From Rhodoferax sp. (GTDB lineage Bacteria > Pseudomonadota > Gammaproteobacteria > Burkholderiales > Burkholderiaceae_C), in NCBI RefSeq assembly GCF_013297935.1, contig NZ_JAAFIX010000004.1:1-64000 (forward strand): a DNA stretch of 64,000 nt. The letters are read 5' to 3'. The notes under the pieces are model-generated. The model searched no databases and was not told where the DNA came from. It worked only from the letters and a program-made list of their open reading frames with translations. The position numbers and the translations under genes are program-made. Position 1 is the stretch's first letter. The number at the start of each line of letters is the position of its first letter. Shown here piece after piece: positions 36,400 through 44,718 of this stretch.

Positions 36400-38439
36400 A
36401 TGTTCACCAAAATCCTTATCGCCAACCGTGGCGAAATCGCCTGCCGGGTCGCCGCCACGGCTGCGCGGCTAGCTATCAAAACCGTAGCGGTGTACTCCGA
36501 TGCGGATGCGAACGCCAAGCATGTGGCCGCGTGTGACGAGGCGGTGCACATTGGCGGCAGTGCGCCCAAAGACAGCTACTTGCGCTGGGAGCGCATCATC
36601 GAAGCCGCCAAGGCCACAGGCGCGCAGGCCATTCACCCCGGCTACGGTTTTTTGAGCGAAAACGAAGAGTTCGCTAACGCCTGTGCGGCGGCGGGTCTGG
36701 TGTTCATCGGGCCGCCCGCCAGCGCCATCTTGGCGATGGGCCTGAAAGCCGAGTCCAAACAGTTGATGGAAAAGGCCGGTGTGCCGCTGGTGCCTGGCTA
36801 CCACGCGGCAGACCAGGACCCTGCGCTTTTGCAGCGCGAAGCCGACGCAATAGGCTACCCCGTGCTCATCAAGGCCAGCGCAGGCGGTGGCGGTAAGGGC
36901 ATGCGCGCGGTGGACAAGGCAGAAGACTTTGCGGACGCGCTGGCATCGTGCAAGCGCGAAGCGATCAACAGCTTTGGCGACGATGCGGTACTGATCGAAA
37001 AGTACGTGCAGCGGCCGCGCCATATCGAGATTCAGGTGTTTGGCGACACGCATGGCAACTATGTCTACCTGTTTGAGCGCGACTGCTCGGTGCAGCGCCG
37101 CCACCAGAAGGTGCTGGAAGAAGCCCCCGCACCCGGTATGACGCCCGAGCTGCGTGCGCAGATGGGCCAGGCCGCGGTGGAAGCGGCCCGCGCGGTGAAC
37201 TACGTGGGCGCTGGCACGGTGGAATTCATCGTGGAGCAGCCCGGCGGCTATGAGCACCCCGAGGCGATGAAGTTCTATTTCATGGAGATGAACACCCGCC
37301 TGCAGGTGGAGCACCCGGTCACCGAGGCCATCACTGGACTGGACCTGGTGGAGTGGCAACTGCGTGTGGCGGCGGGTGAGCCACTGCCATTGCGCCAGGA
37401 CCAATTGCAGATCCACGGTCATGCCATTGAAGCTCGCATTTGCGCCGAGAACCCCGACAACAATTTCCTGCCTGCCACCGGCAGCTTGCAGGTGTACGGC
37501 TTGCCGCCCCATGCGGCCTTTGCCCGCGCAGAGCGCGGCGTGCGGGTGGATTCGGGCGTGCGCGAGGGCGACGCTATCAGCCCGTTTTACGACTCTATGG
37601 TGGCCAAGCTGATAGTGCATGGCGCTACCCGCGCCGAGGCACTAGCCCGCTTGGACACCGCATTGGCGCAAACCCACATCGTGGGCCTCGCGACCAATGT
37701 GCAGTTTTTGCGCCATGTGACCACCAGCGCCTCGTTCGCGGCGGCCCAGTTGGATACCGCGCTGATTCCTCGCGAGGCCGATGCCTTGTTCCACCAGGAC
37801 AAGGTCGGCTTGCCCCTGGCAGCCGCTGCCTTGGTGGCGCACACCCTGCAGGCCGAAGCTAACGCTGCGGCCCGCCCCGACGCCCGTGGCTGGAAAGACC
37901 CGTGGTCGCAGCGCGACGGCTGGAAGTCCCACGGCGCACAGGTGCGCAGCTTTGCGCTGGACTATGCGGGCCAGGCGTACACCGCTCTGCTGCGCTCGGT
38001 GCGTGGCGGCACCTTAGAGCTCACCGTGGATGGGCAGACGCAAGCCCTGCACTGGGCGGTGCAGGGCAGCGCGTTGGATGTGCGCTATGGCGCCCGGCGC
38101 AGTGCCGTCAATTTGTATAAAAATGGTGCTCTAGCCCATGTATTTATTGCGCAAGGCGCTACACAAATCATAGCAATTGATCCGCTCGCCCATGCGGGAG
38201 ACACCCAGGCTGAAGGCGGTCGCCTGACTGCACCCATGCCCGGCAAGGTGGTGTCGTTTGCAGTGAAGGCGGGCGATGCGGTCACCAAAGGCCAGGCGCT
38301 AGCGGTCATGGAAGCCATGAAGATGGAGCACACCATTGCAGCCCCGGCCGATGGCACGGTGGTCGAGCTGCTGTTTGCCCCCGGCGACCAAGTCACCGAA
38401 GGCAGCGAGCTCTTGCGACTCGCGGTCGCAGGGGCCTGA
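36400..38439 (+). CDS. liuD: Methylcrotonyl-CoA carboxylase, biotin-containing subunit
   Basis: A 679-residue protein with biotin carboxylase, BT and biotinyl domains. Start MFTKILIANRGEIACRV; the ATP-grasp glycine loop is KASAGGGGKGMRAV; catalytic EMNTRLQVEHPVTE. The biotinylated residue is Lys641 (VMEAMKMEHTI). It makes carboxybiotin for LiuB. Residues about 575-592 (KNGALAHVFIAQGATQII) in the linker before the biotinyl domain are encoded by a family-C repeat. The bioMNY genes downstream could supply its cofactor. Confidence 0.95.
   Translation: MFTKILIANRGEIACRVAATAARLAIKTVAVYSDADANAKHVAACDEAVHIGGSAPKDSYLRWERIIEAAKATGAQAIHPGYGFLSENEEFANACAAAGLVFIGPPASAILAMGLKAESKQLMEKAGVPLVPGYHAADQDPALLQREADAIGYPVLIKASAGGGGKGMRAVDKAEDFADALASCKREAINSFGDDAVLIEKYVQRPRHIEIQVFGDTHGNYVYLFERDCSVQRRHQKVLEEAPAPGMTPELRAQMGQAAVEAARAVNYVGAGTVEFIVEQPGGYEHPEAMKFYFMEMNTRLQVEHPVTEAITGLDLVEWQLRVAAGEPLPLRQDQLQIHGHAIEARICAENPDNNFLPATGSLQVYGLPPHAAFARAERGVRVDSGVREGDAISPFYDSMVAKLIVHGATRAEALARLDTALAQTHIVGLATNVQFLRHVTTSASFAAAQLDTALIPREADALFHQDKVGLPLAAAALVAHTLQAEANAAARPDARGWKDPWSQRDGWKSHGAQVRSFALDYAGQAYTALLRSVRGGTLELTVDGQTQALHWAVQGSALDVRYGARRSAVNLYKNGALAHVFIAQGATQIIAIDPLAHAGDTQAEGGRLTAPMPGKVVSFAVKAGDAVTKGQALAVMEAMKMEHTIAAPADGTVVELLFAPGDQVTEGSELLRLAVAGA
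38126..38173 (+). repeat. Family-C dispersed repeat inside liuD (C7)
   Basis: GTGCTCTAGCCCATG..ATTGCGCAAG..CGCTACACAAATCATAG, 48 bases, aligning without gaps to 14283-14330 at roughly 70 percent. It is in frame, in the linker before the biotinyl domain, where AT content jumps locally. Confidence 0.75.
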
Positions 38440-38483
38440 GGCGTCCGCAGGCGGCGGGCCGCCACTGCGGTGAAAATGCGGGC

Positions 38484-39416
38484 ATGACAACTTCTGTACG
38501 CATTACCTACAGCTCGGCAGACCAAGACGAAGCCAGCTGGATTCCCGGCCTGCAGGCGGCCCTACCCGGCGCTGAGGTTTCGCTGTGGCAGCCCGGCGTC
38601 CCCCAGGCCGACTATGCGGTGGTCTGGAAGCCCCCGCAGCAATTGCTGGATGAGCAACGCGGCCTGAAGGCCATCTTCAACACCGGCGCCGGGGTGGACG
38701 CGATGATGAAGCTGCGCCTGCCGTCCGGAGTGCCCGTCATCCGTTTGGACGACGCCGGCATGTCCGTGCAAATGGCGGAGTACGTGTGCCACGCGGTGAT
38801 CCGCCACTTCCGTGAGTTCGATGGCTACGAGGCCGACATGGCCAGCGGAAAGTGGTCCTTCCGCAAGCCGCGCAGCCGCATCGACTACCCCGTGGGCGTG
38901 CTGGGGCTGGGGGTATTGGGCGAGCGGGTGGCCAAGGCCGTGGCGCAGTTCGATTTCCCGGTGAATGGCTGGAGCCGCTCACCCAAGACGGTGGAGGGGG
39001 TGCAGTGCTTTCATGGGGCTGCGCAGCTGGATGCTTTTTTGGCCGCCAGCCGCATCGTGGTGTGTTTATTGCCCCTCACGCCAGAGACCGACAGCATTTT
39101 GAATGCCCGCACCCTCGCACAACTCCGCCCCGGTGGTTATGTGATCAACGTGGCCCGTGGCGCCCATGTGGTCGATGCGGACCTGCTGGCCGCTATCGAC
39201 AGCGGCCACCTCGCGGGTGCCACGCTCGATGTGTTCCGGGTGGAGCCACTGCCCAAGGGCCACGCCTTCTGGTCGCACCCCCACATCACCATCACGCCGC
39301 ACACCTCGGCCCGCACCCTGCGCTCCGAGAGCATTGCCCAGATCGCCCGCAAGATTGCCGCGCTGCAAGGCGGGCAAACGGTCGCCGGCACGGTGGACGC
39401 TGCGCGGGGCTATTGA
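38484..39416 (+). CDS. ghrA: Glyoxylate/hydroxypyruvate reductase A-type dehydrogenase
   Basis: A 310-residue D-2-hydroxyacid dehydrogenase. The NAD(P) motif is VGVLGLGVLGERVA; the catalytic Arg is in NVARGAHVVDADLL, Glu in VFRVEPLPKGHAFW, His in ITPHTSA. GhrA-type enzymes reduce glyoxylate and hydroxypyruvate with NADPH. The gene starts 44 bases after liuD and may share its transcript. The Arg-binding loop for NADP (WSRSPK) fits NADPH use. Confidence 0.9.
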   Translation: MTTSVRITYSSADQDEASWIPGLQAALPGAEVSLWQPGVPQADYAVVWKPPQQLLDEQRGLKAIFNTGAGVDAMMKLRLPSGVPVIRLDDAGMSVQMAEYVCHAVIRHFREFDGYEADMASGKWSFRKPRSRIDYPVGVLGLGVLGERVAKAVAQFDFPVNGWSRSPKTVEGVQCFHGAAQLDAFLAASRIVVCLLPLTPETDSILNARTLAQLRPGGYVINVARGAHVVDADLLAAIDSGHLAGATLDVFRVEPLPKGHAFWSHPHITITPHTSARTLRSESIAQIARKIAALQGGQTVAGTVDAARGY

Positions 39417-39421
39417 TCTCT

Positions 39422-40099
39422 ATGGTGGCGTTGGATTCTTTTTCTGCCCTCGCGCGCGCCCGCACATCAGTGCGCGGTTTTACCGATCAGTCGGTGCCCG
39501 ATGACTTGCTGCGCGAGCTGTTGGTGAGTGCGCGCTTGGCTCCCAGCGGCGCCAACCTGCAGCCTGGCAGCTTTGTGCAGGTGCGCGGCGCGGTGCGCGA
39601 GTCCTTGTCGCAGGCTATGTCTGGTGCCTACCGCGAAGGCCAAGCCGAGGCTGAGGACTACAGCTACTTCCCCGAGCCCATGCCCGGCCATTTGCGCCGC
39701 CGGCAGGTGGCCGCGGCCCGTGCGCTCTACGACAGCATCGGCATTGCCCGCGAGGACCGCGCCGGGCGCGATCAGCAGTTTGAGCGCAACTTCCGCTTTT
39801 TTGATGCGCCCGTGGCGCTGGTGGTGACCATCGAGCGGGGCATGGGCAGTGGCTGCTTTATGGACCTGGGCATGGCCCTCTACGGCTTGCTGCTAGCGGC
39901 CCAGTCGCGCGAGCTCGCCAGCTGTGCCATCGGTGCGCTGGCCTCTTACCCCGGGCTGGTGCGCAGCCACTTGGGGCTGGGAGCCGATAGCCAGATCGTC
40001 TGCGGTGTGGCGCTCGGCTATGCCGACCCCACCCAGGCGGTGAACGCAACCCGCACCGCCCGTGTGGAGCTGGATAGTTTTTTCAAGGTAGTCGGCTAG
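39422..40099 (+). CDS. Nitroreductase-family FMN oxidoreductase
   Basis: A 225-residue protein. RTSVRGFTDQSVPDDLLRELL and RLAPSGANLQPGSF form the FMN site; MDLGMALYGLLLAAQSREL and CGVALGYADP are typical of the group near PnbA/NfnB. The substrate is unknown. It begins five bases after ghrA. It is convergent with the biotin-linked operon, 37 bases away. Confidence 0.88.
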   Translation: MVALDSFSALARARTSVRGFTDQSVPDDLLRELLVSARLAPSGANLQPGSFVQVRGAVRESLSQAMSGAYREGQAEAEDYSYFPEPMPGHLRRRQVAAARALYDSIGIAREDRAGRDQQFERNFRFFDAPVALVVTIERGMGSGCFMDLGMALYGLLLAAQSRELASCAIGALASYPGLVRSHLGLGADSQIVCGVALGYADPTQAVNATRTARVELDSFFKVVG

Positions 40100-40136
40100 C
40101 GCGTGCGGCGGATGGAGCCGATTCAGGCGGCCTGGC

Positions 40137-41309
40137 TCAGCGTCGCCACTGCACCAGCGTGGCGGCCCCGATGCCGCCAGCACCTGCGACTGATGCAAGC
40201 CCGTGGGCTCTTGCTTGCCCAAGTCGCTCCAAATCGGCCAGCACTCGCACTAGGGCAATGGCGCCGGATGCGCCAATAGGGTGGCCTCTTGCAATGCCAC
40301 CGCCCAAGCGATTGATGGCGTGCGGCTCCAGGCCCAAGGCCCTGCAATAGGCCAGGCCCTGCACCGCAAATGCATCGTGCAGTTCCACCACGGCGCAGGC
40401 CTGCGCGTTGGGCAAGTTGCCGCGCTGCAGCACGGTGCGCGTGGCCGACTCGGCCGCCAGCAAGGGCATGGCCGGGTCCAGGCCCTTCGAGGCCGAGGCG
40501 AGCCATTGCGCACCGGGGGACAGGCCGTAGCGGGCTGCGGCGGCAGGCGTCATCATGAGCACCATGGCGGCTCCGTCTGCCCGGCTGGAAATTGCCAAGG
40601 TGCTCACCGCGCAGTCAGCGGGCGGACTCTGTGTGTGTGGCTGCGCTTGTGCCTGCACGGGCAGGCGGGCCGCCGCGCGCGCGGTCAGCAAGCGGGGGTA
40701 GGCATCTTGCGTGAGCCCGGCCACGGGCACTATTTCTGTGCGCAAGGCCGGCGCTTGGTCCACGGCGCGGGCATGGCTTTGCAGGGCGTAGTCATCCTGC
40801 GTGCTGCGGCTGATGCCGTGGGTGCGGGCGTAGTCCGCAGCGGCCTGTAGCAGGTCGGGGTCCCTAGCGGGGTCGGGAGCAAAGGCGGGGCGCTCATATG
40901 CCACCGGCAATTCGTCGGGCAGCAATGGCCGGTGCTGGCGAATGGGGGCCCGGCTCCAGGCTTCTACCCCTCCGGCCACCACCACCTCGGCTTGACCGCT
41001 GGCCAGCATGCCGGCGGCCAGGGCAATGGCGTCGAGCCCGGCGCAACATTGGGTGTCGACGGTGAGTGCGGCGCAGCGGTCCGGCAGCCCGGCTGCCAGC
41101 GCCACCATGCGGGCCGGGTTGCCCCCTGCGCCCAGGGCGTTGCCCAGAATCACGGCGTCGATGTGCTGCGCCGCCAGGCCGGCCCGCTGCAGCAGGCCGT
41201 GCAATACCGGCGCCCCGATCTCATGGGGCAAAAGCTTGCGAAACGCGCCACCATGCGGCGCCACCGCACTGCGCGCCCAGGCGCTGATCAGGATACGGTG
41301 GTCAGGCAC
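40137..41309 (-). CDS. yhfS: BioY-linked thiolase-like protein lacking the second active-site Cys
   Basis: A 390-residue thiolase-fold protein. The nucleophile Cys is present (TVDTQCCAGLDA, about Cys88) and so is the His motif (GGGIARGHPIGASGA). The C-terminal Cys loop, normally C-x-G, reads ASVAGAGGIGAATLV, so the proton-relay Cys is Ala. GTG start at 41309 overlaps the upstream ligase gene by 22 bases. It is the last gene of bioM-bioN-bioY-yhfT-yhfS; the symbol follows the B. subtilis yhfU/yhfT/yhfS arrangement. A role in making or salvaging a biotin precursor is suspected, not shown. Confidence 0.82.
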   Translation of the reverse strand: MPDHRILISAWARSAVAPHGGAFRKLLPHEIGAPVLHGLLQRAGLAAQHIDAVILGNALGAGGNPARMVALAAGLPDRCAALTVDTQCCAGLDAIALAAGMLASGQAEVVVAGGVEAWSRAPIRQHRPLLPDELPVAYERPAFAPDPARDPDLLQAAADYARTHGISRSTQDDYALQSHARAVDQAPALRTEIVPVAGLTQDAYPRLLTARAAARLPVQAQAQPHTQSPPADCAVSTLAISSRADGAAMVLMMTPAAAARYGLSPGAQWLASASKGLDPAMPLLAAESATRTVLQRGNLPNAQACAVVELHDAFAVQGLAYCRALGLEPHAINRLGGGIARGHPIGASGAIALVRVLADLERLGQARAHGLASVAGAGGIGAATLVQWRR

Positions 41310-42718
41310 GGCGAGGTGTCCGGGGTGTGGGCGCCCGAGGGCAACAGCCGCGCCAAAGCCATGTGGTCGGTTTTGCCGCTGGCGGTGAACGCCCACTGCG
41401 CGGGCGTCCAGAGCCGGCGGGGGATTTTGAAGGGCTCCAGGCGCGCGCGGCACCAAGCCTGCAATGCGTGCAGGTCAGGGTGCTGGGCGTCGCCCCGCGG
41501 CTCTGCCCATTGCACGATGGCCACCACCTGCACGCCGCGTTGCGCGTCCGCCAGGCCGTGCACCGATGCGCGGGCAATGGCCGGGTGGGCTTCGAGCACG
41601 GTTTCGAGCTCTTCGGGGAATAGTTTTTTGGCTAGGGTGACCAGCATGCGACTCTCGCGCCCGACCACGCGGAGCCGGCCTTGCGGGTCCAGGTGGCCGA
41701 GGTCCCGCACACACACCCAGTCGCCATCGCGAAGGGCTGCGGTGTGGTCGGTGCCGGCAGCCACGTAGTCCATGAAGAGCATGGGGCTGCGCACGTAAAT
41801 CAGGCCATCCGGGCTGTCGGCTGTGGCGCCGCGAATGTCGAGCTCCACAGTGTCAAAAGGCTTGCCGACCAGGTTGTCGGGGAGGTCGGCATGCGACTCC
41901 GTCCAAGCGATAAAACTGGTCTCGGAGGCGCCGTAAAACTCAATGATGCTGGCCTCTGGAAACAAGGCTTGCAGAGCAGGCGTGTGCCCGCGCGGCCAGC
42001 GCGCACCGCTGATCAAAATGAGCTGCACGCCGGCTACAGGTGCCAGGTTCCGATGCTGTGCCCACTCCAACATCAAGAGCAACTGGCTGGGCACTGCCAC
42101 GAGGCAGGGAGTCTCACCTGAGCGCAGGATGGCCAGGGCAGCAGAGGCCGAAAACTGTTCCTGCACCACCACGCCGCCACCGGTCCAAAGACCCAGCAAC
42201 ATGCCGAACAAAAACAGCGAATGCGAGTCCCGCCCCGGCGCGAGGATGCGGCCGGCCGCAGGTGCGCCAAAGGTGCGCAGGCAGACCTCGAAACTCTCGG
42301 TCCAGGACCGGTGGTGCCGCCGGAAACCCTTGGGCAGGCCCGTGCTACCGGAGGTGAAGCCGGTGTAGAAAGGGCTCTCGGGGCTGGGGTCGCGGCCGTC
42401 GTGGGGCGTGTCCGGCAGGCGGTCCCGCACGGCTTGCTGCACGGTTGGGGGCCAAGCCGAGTCGCTGACGGCGGCGCAGCGCCCGCTGGCAATCGTTGCC
42501 ATGAAACTCACCAGTCGTTGCGCCAAGGGCAGCTCCGCGTCTTGGAGTACGGTGGCCGGTGCGCCGCTGGCCTGCAGGGTCGCGGCATGGGCGGCAACCT
42601 GCTGCGCCAGTTCGGCAAAACTCAGCTCACCCGCCTCGCTGCGGATGGCCGGGTGCGCACCCCGTTCGGTGGCCCAACGGGCCAGCCGGCTGTGGACCAG
42701 CTCCGGGGCCGCAGGCAT
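41288..42718 (-). CDS. yhfT: BioY-linked acyl-CoA/AMP-dependent ligase
   Basis: A 476-residue adenylate-forming enzyme. The P-loop-like motif is YTGFTSGSTGLPKGFRR; IIEFYGASETSFI is the A5 region; DLGHLDPQGRLRVVGRESRM and the C-terminal ASGKTDHMAL Lys complete the set. The start overlaps the bioY stop (ATGA-type). In other bacteria a ligase of this type sits with bioY; the acyl substrate (pimelate-like?) is not known. An extra open stretch of 26 codons upstream is inside bioY and is rejected. Confidence 0.87.
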   Translation of the reverse strand: MPAAPELVHSRLARWATERGAHPAIRSEAGELSFAELAQQVAAHAATLQASGAPATVLQDAELPLAQRLVSFMATIASGRCAAVSDSAWPPTVQQAVRDRLPDTPHDGRDPSPESPFYTGFTSGSTGLPKGFRRHHRSWTESFEVCLRTFGAPAAGRILAPGRDSHSLFLFGMLLGLWTGGGVVVQEQFSASAALAILRSGETPCLVAVPSQLLLMLEWAQHRNLAPVAGVQLILISGARWPRGHTPALQALFPEASIIEFYGASETSFIAWTESHADLPDNLVGKPFDTVELDIRGATADSPDGLIYVRSPMLFMDYVAAGTDHTAALRDGDWVCVRDLGHLDPQGRLRVVGRESRMLVTLAKKLFPEELETVLEAHPAIARASVHGLADAQRGVQVVAIVQWAEPRGDAQHPDLHALQAWCRARLEPFKIPRRLWTPAQWAFTASGKTDHMALARLLPSGAHTPDTSPCLTTVS

Positions 42719-43284
42719 CAGACGCCTTGTTTGCCGAACTTCCAGTCGGGCAGGCCGCGGGCCACGGTGTGGCACACCAGCGCGGTCAGCACGCACTTGA
42801 TCAAGTCACCCGGCACAAAGGCACTGGTGCCGATCAGGGCCTGCTTCAGGCTCATGCCGGCAATGCCCATCAGTCCGACCACGCCGCTGGCATGGATCAC
42901 CAACAAGCCACCCAGTGCAGATGCCACAAAGGCGCTCAGGGCAACCTTGCTGGGTGTAGAGGCAGGCAGGGTGTGCATGATCAGACCGGTCACGAATGCG
43001 CCCACCGGCCAGGCCAGCAAGTAGCCTGCAGAGGGCGTGAAAAACACACCAAAGCCACCGCGCCCGCCGGACAGCAGCGGCAGCCCAATGGCCACCGCCA
43101 CCAAAAACAACACCAGCGCCTGGAGTGCACGGCGCGGGCCGAGCAGGCAGCCGGCCAACATCACGCCCAAGGTCTGCAAGGTGATAGGCACGCCCAAGGG
43201 CAGGTCAATTTTCGGGATCAGGCCCAGCACGGCCATCAGGGCGGCAAACAGGGCGACAAGGGCAAATGATTGGTTGCGTTGCAT
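42718..43284 (-). CDS. bioY: Biotin ECF transporter substrate-binding component
   Basis: A 188-residue membrane protein with about six helices. It shows the BioY pattern: IDLPLGVPITLQTLGVMLAGCLLGPRRA near the start and FFTPSAGYLLAWPVGAF, plus GTSAFVPGDLIKCVL at the end (pieces cited short). It captures biotin. The T and A components are encoded directly upstream, so this is a complete bioMNY system. It starts 31 bases after the bioN stop. Confidence 0.94.
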   Translation of the reverse strand: MQRNQSFALVALFAALMAVLGLIPKIDLPLGVPITLQTLGVMLAGCLLGPRRALQALVLFLVAVAIGLPLLSGGRGGFGVFFTPSAGYLLAWPVGAFVTGLIMHTLPASTPSKVALSAFVASALGGLLVIHASGVVGLMGIAGMSLKQALIGTSAFVPGDLIKCVLTALVCHTVARGLPDWKFGKQGV

Positions 43285-43314
43285 AGGATTCAGTCTCTCA
43301 AGAAAAATGTCGGG

Positions 43315-43908
43315 CTACTCGCCCAAGCGGACGTCGAGTGTATCGGCCACGCGGCGGGCGGTTTGCAGCATCTGGATCGTGAGCGGCGCCAGCAGTTTGA
43401 GGCCACCCCCCTTGCCGGTGCGCAGGCGGTAGGCATCGTCCAGGCGCTTCCAAGCCACAAAAAAGTGTTCAATAAAGCGCAGCATCAGCGCCAGTTGCAG
43501 CGCAAAGCGGTCCGCCCGCACTCCAAGGGGGGCCAAGGGCTTGAGCAAGCGCTCCAGCACGGTTTGCAGATCCCCGCTGCGGGTCGTGAGGGTGAGTGCA
43601 ATGCTGAGCAGCGAAGCCGCCACCATGCGCAGCACACTGACCAGGCCCACCACCGGCTGCTGCAGCACAGCATGGAACACGAGCACCAGCGCCGCGGCAA
43701 TGCCCAGCGCTTTTAAGAGGCGTATAGCTGGGCTCATGGCAGCCCCCAGCGACACGAACAGGAGCGCCGAGGCGGCACACGCCACACCCAGTGCCAATGG
43801 CGTACTGAGCCAAAAAATGCCTGTGCTCAGTAGCACCAACAGCCCCAGCTTCCAGCCGGCGGGCACGGCGTGCAGCCAGGTGCGGTGTTCGCTGTAGAGG
43901 CTGCCCAT
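43315..43908 (-). CDS. bioN: Biotin ECF transporter transmembrane (T) component
   Basis: A 197-residue protein with four to five hydrophobic segments in the first 110 residues and a cytoplasmic helical part with AYRLRTGKGGG, the EcfT-type coupling region that contacts the ATPase. It is short for EcfT, as BioN proteins are. It starts four bases after the bioM stop. Confidence 0.88.
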   Translation of the reverse strand: MGSLYSEHRTWLHAVPAGWKLGLLVLLSTGIFWLSTPLALGVACAASALLFVSLGAAMSPAIRLLKALGIAAALVLVFHAVLQQPVVGLVSVLRMVAASLLSIALTLTTRSGDLQTVLERLLKPLAPLGVRADRFALQLALMLRFIEHFFVAWKRLDDAYRLRTGKGGGLKLLAPLTIQMLQTARRVADTLDVRLGE

Positions 43909-43911
43909 AGA

Positions 43912-44619
43912 TCAGTTGACCACCGCAGTGCGGGCAGCCATGCGTGCGGCCACATCTGCCCGGTAGTCCGCACACACCGATGCGGGGTGCCCATCAGCGC
44001 GGACGCGACCCTGCTCCAGCCAGATCACCCGGTCAAAGCTCTGCAGGTGCTCCAGCACGTGGGTCGACACAATCACGGGTTGCGGCACCCGCGCCAGATC
44101 CTGGTGCAGCAAAGCCTGGCTGGGCAGGTCCAGGCTGGCAAAGGGCTCGTCCAGCAGGATGAGGGCGGGTTGGCACAGCAAAATAGCCAGCCAGCACACA
44201 TGCTGGCGCTGGCCTTGGCTCAGGCTGCTGATGGCGCGCTCGGCCCATGCCTCCAGACCCCGGGTGGCGAGGAAAGCACGCGCTTGCGCGATAGCCTCGC
44301 GCCGTGGCATGCCGGTAGCGGTCAGCCCTAAGGCCAGCTCTTCTTGTACGGTGGGGAAAACAATCTGGTCGTCCGGGTTCTGGAACATCATGCCCACCAG
44401 GTTGGGGCGCTGAGCGTTGATGCGGAAAGCCGGCAAACCCTGCACCGTGACGCTTCCGGTGTGCGGCGCTTCCAGGCCGCAGGCCAGCCTGAACAGGCTG
44501 CTTTTGCCCGCGCCGTTGTCGCCGATGAGGCCGATGCGCGGCTCGTGCAGGTTCAGGGTCAGGTCATCAAAAACCGGGGTGTTGCCCCGTTTCAGGCCGG
44601 CTTGGAGGATGCTTAGCAA
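43912..44619 (-). CDS. bioM: Biotin ECF transporter ATP-binding component
   Basis: A 235-residue ABC ATPase. Walker A GDNGAGKSSLF, Q-loop MMFQNPDDQIV (the ECF-type NPDDQ), signature SLSQGQRQHVCW, Walker B LILLDEPFASLD, H-loop VSTHV. TTG start at 44619 is required because no ATG is available; AAGG lies upstream. It heads the bioMNY-yhfTS operon and diverges from hmgL, leaving about 100 bp for both promoters. I recognise no BirA or BioR site there. Confidence 0.92.
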   Translation of the reverse strand: MLSILQAGLKRGNTPVFDDLTLNLHEPRIGLIGDNGAGKSSLFRLACGLEAPHTGSVTVQGLPAFRINAQRPNLVGMMFQNPDDQIVFPTVQEELALGLTATGMPRREAIAQARAFLATRGLEAWAERAISSLSQGQRQHVCWLAILLCQPALILLDEPFASLDLPSQALLHQDLARVPQPVIVSTHVLEHLQSFDRVIWLEQGRVRADGHPASVCADYRADVAARMAARTAVVN

Positions 44620-44718
44620 AAGGGCTGCCTTGAGAGTCTGGTGGGGAGGTCCGAGAAAGCCTTTGAATATACCAATGCACCTGAGCCGGGCCTTACGGTT
44701 CGCGGTTTAATAGGGCCC

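Noticed and set aside
36470-36495. Family-C-like stretch (CTAGCTATCAAAACCGTAGC) in liuD
   Set aside because: The encoded LAIKTVAVYSD is the conserved biotin carboxylase sequence, so the resemblance may be chance codon choice.
41288-42796. Longer start for the CoA ligase
   Set aside because: The additional 26 codons lie inside bioY and do not resemble the ligase family; the ATG overlapping the bioY stop is better.
44620-44718. BirA- or BioR-type operator before bioM
   Set aside because: I find no recognisable dyad of either type in this gap.
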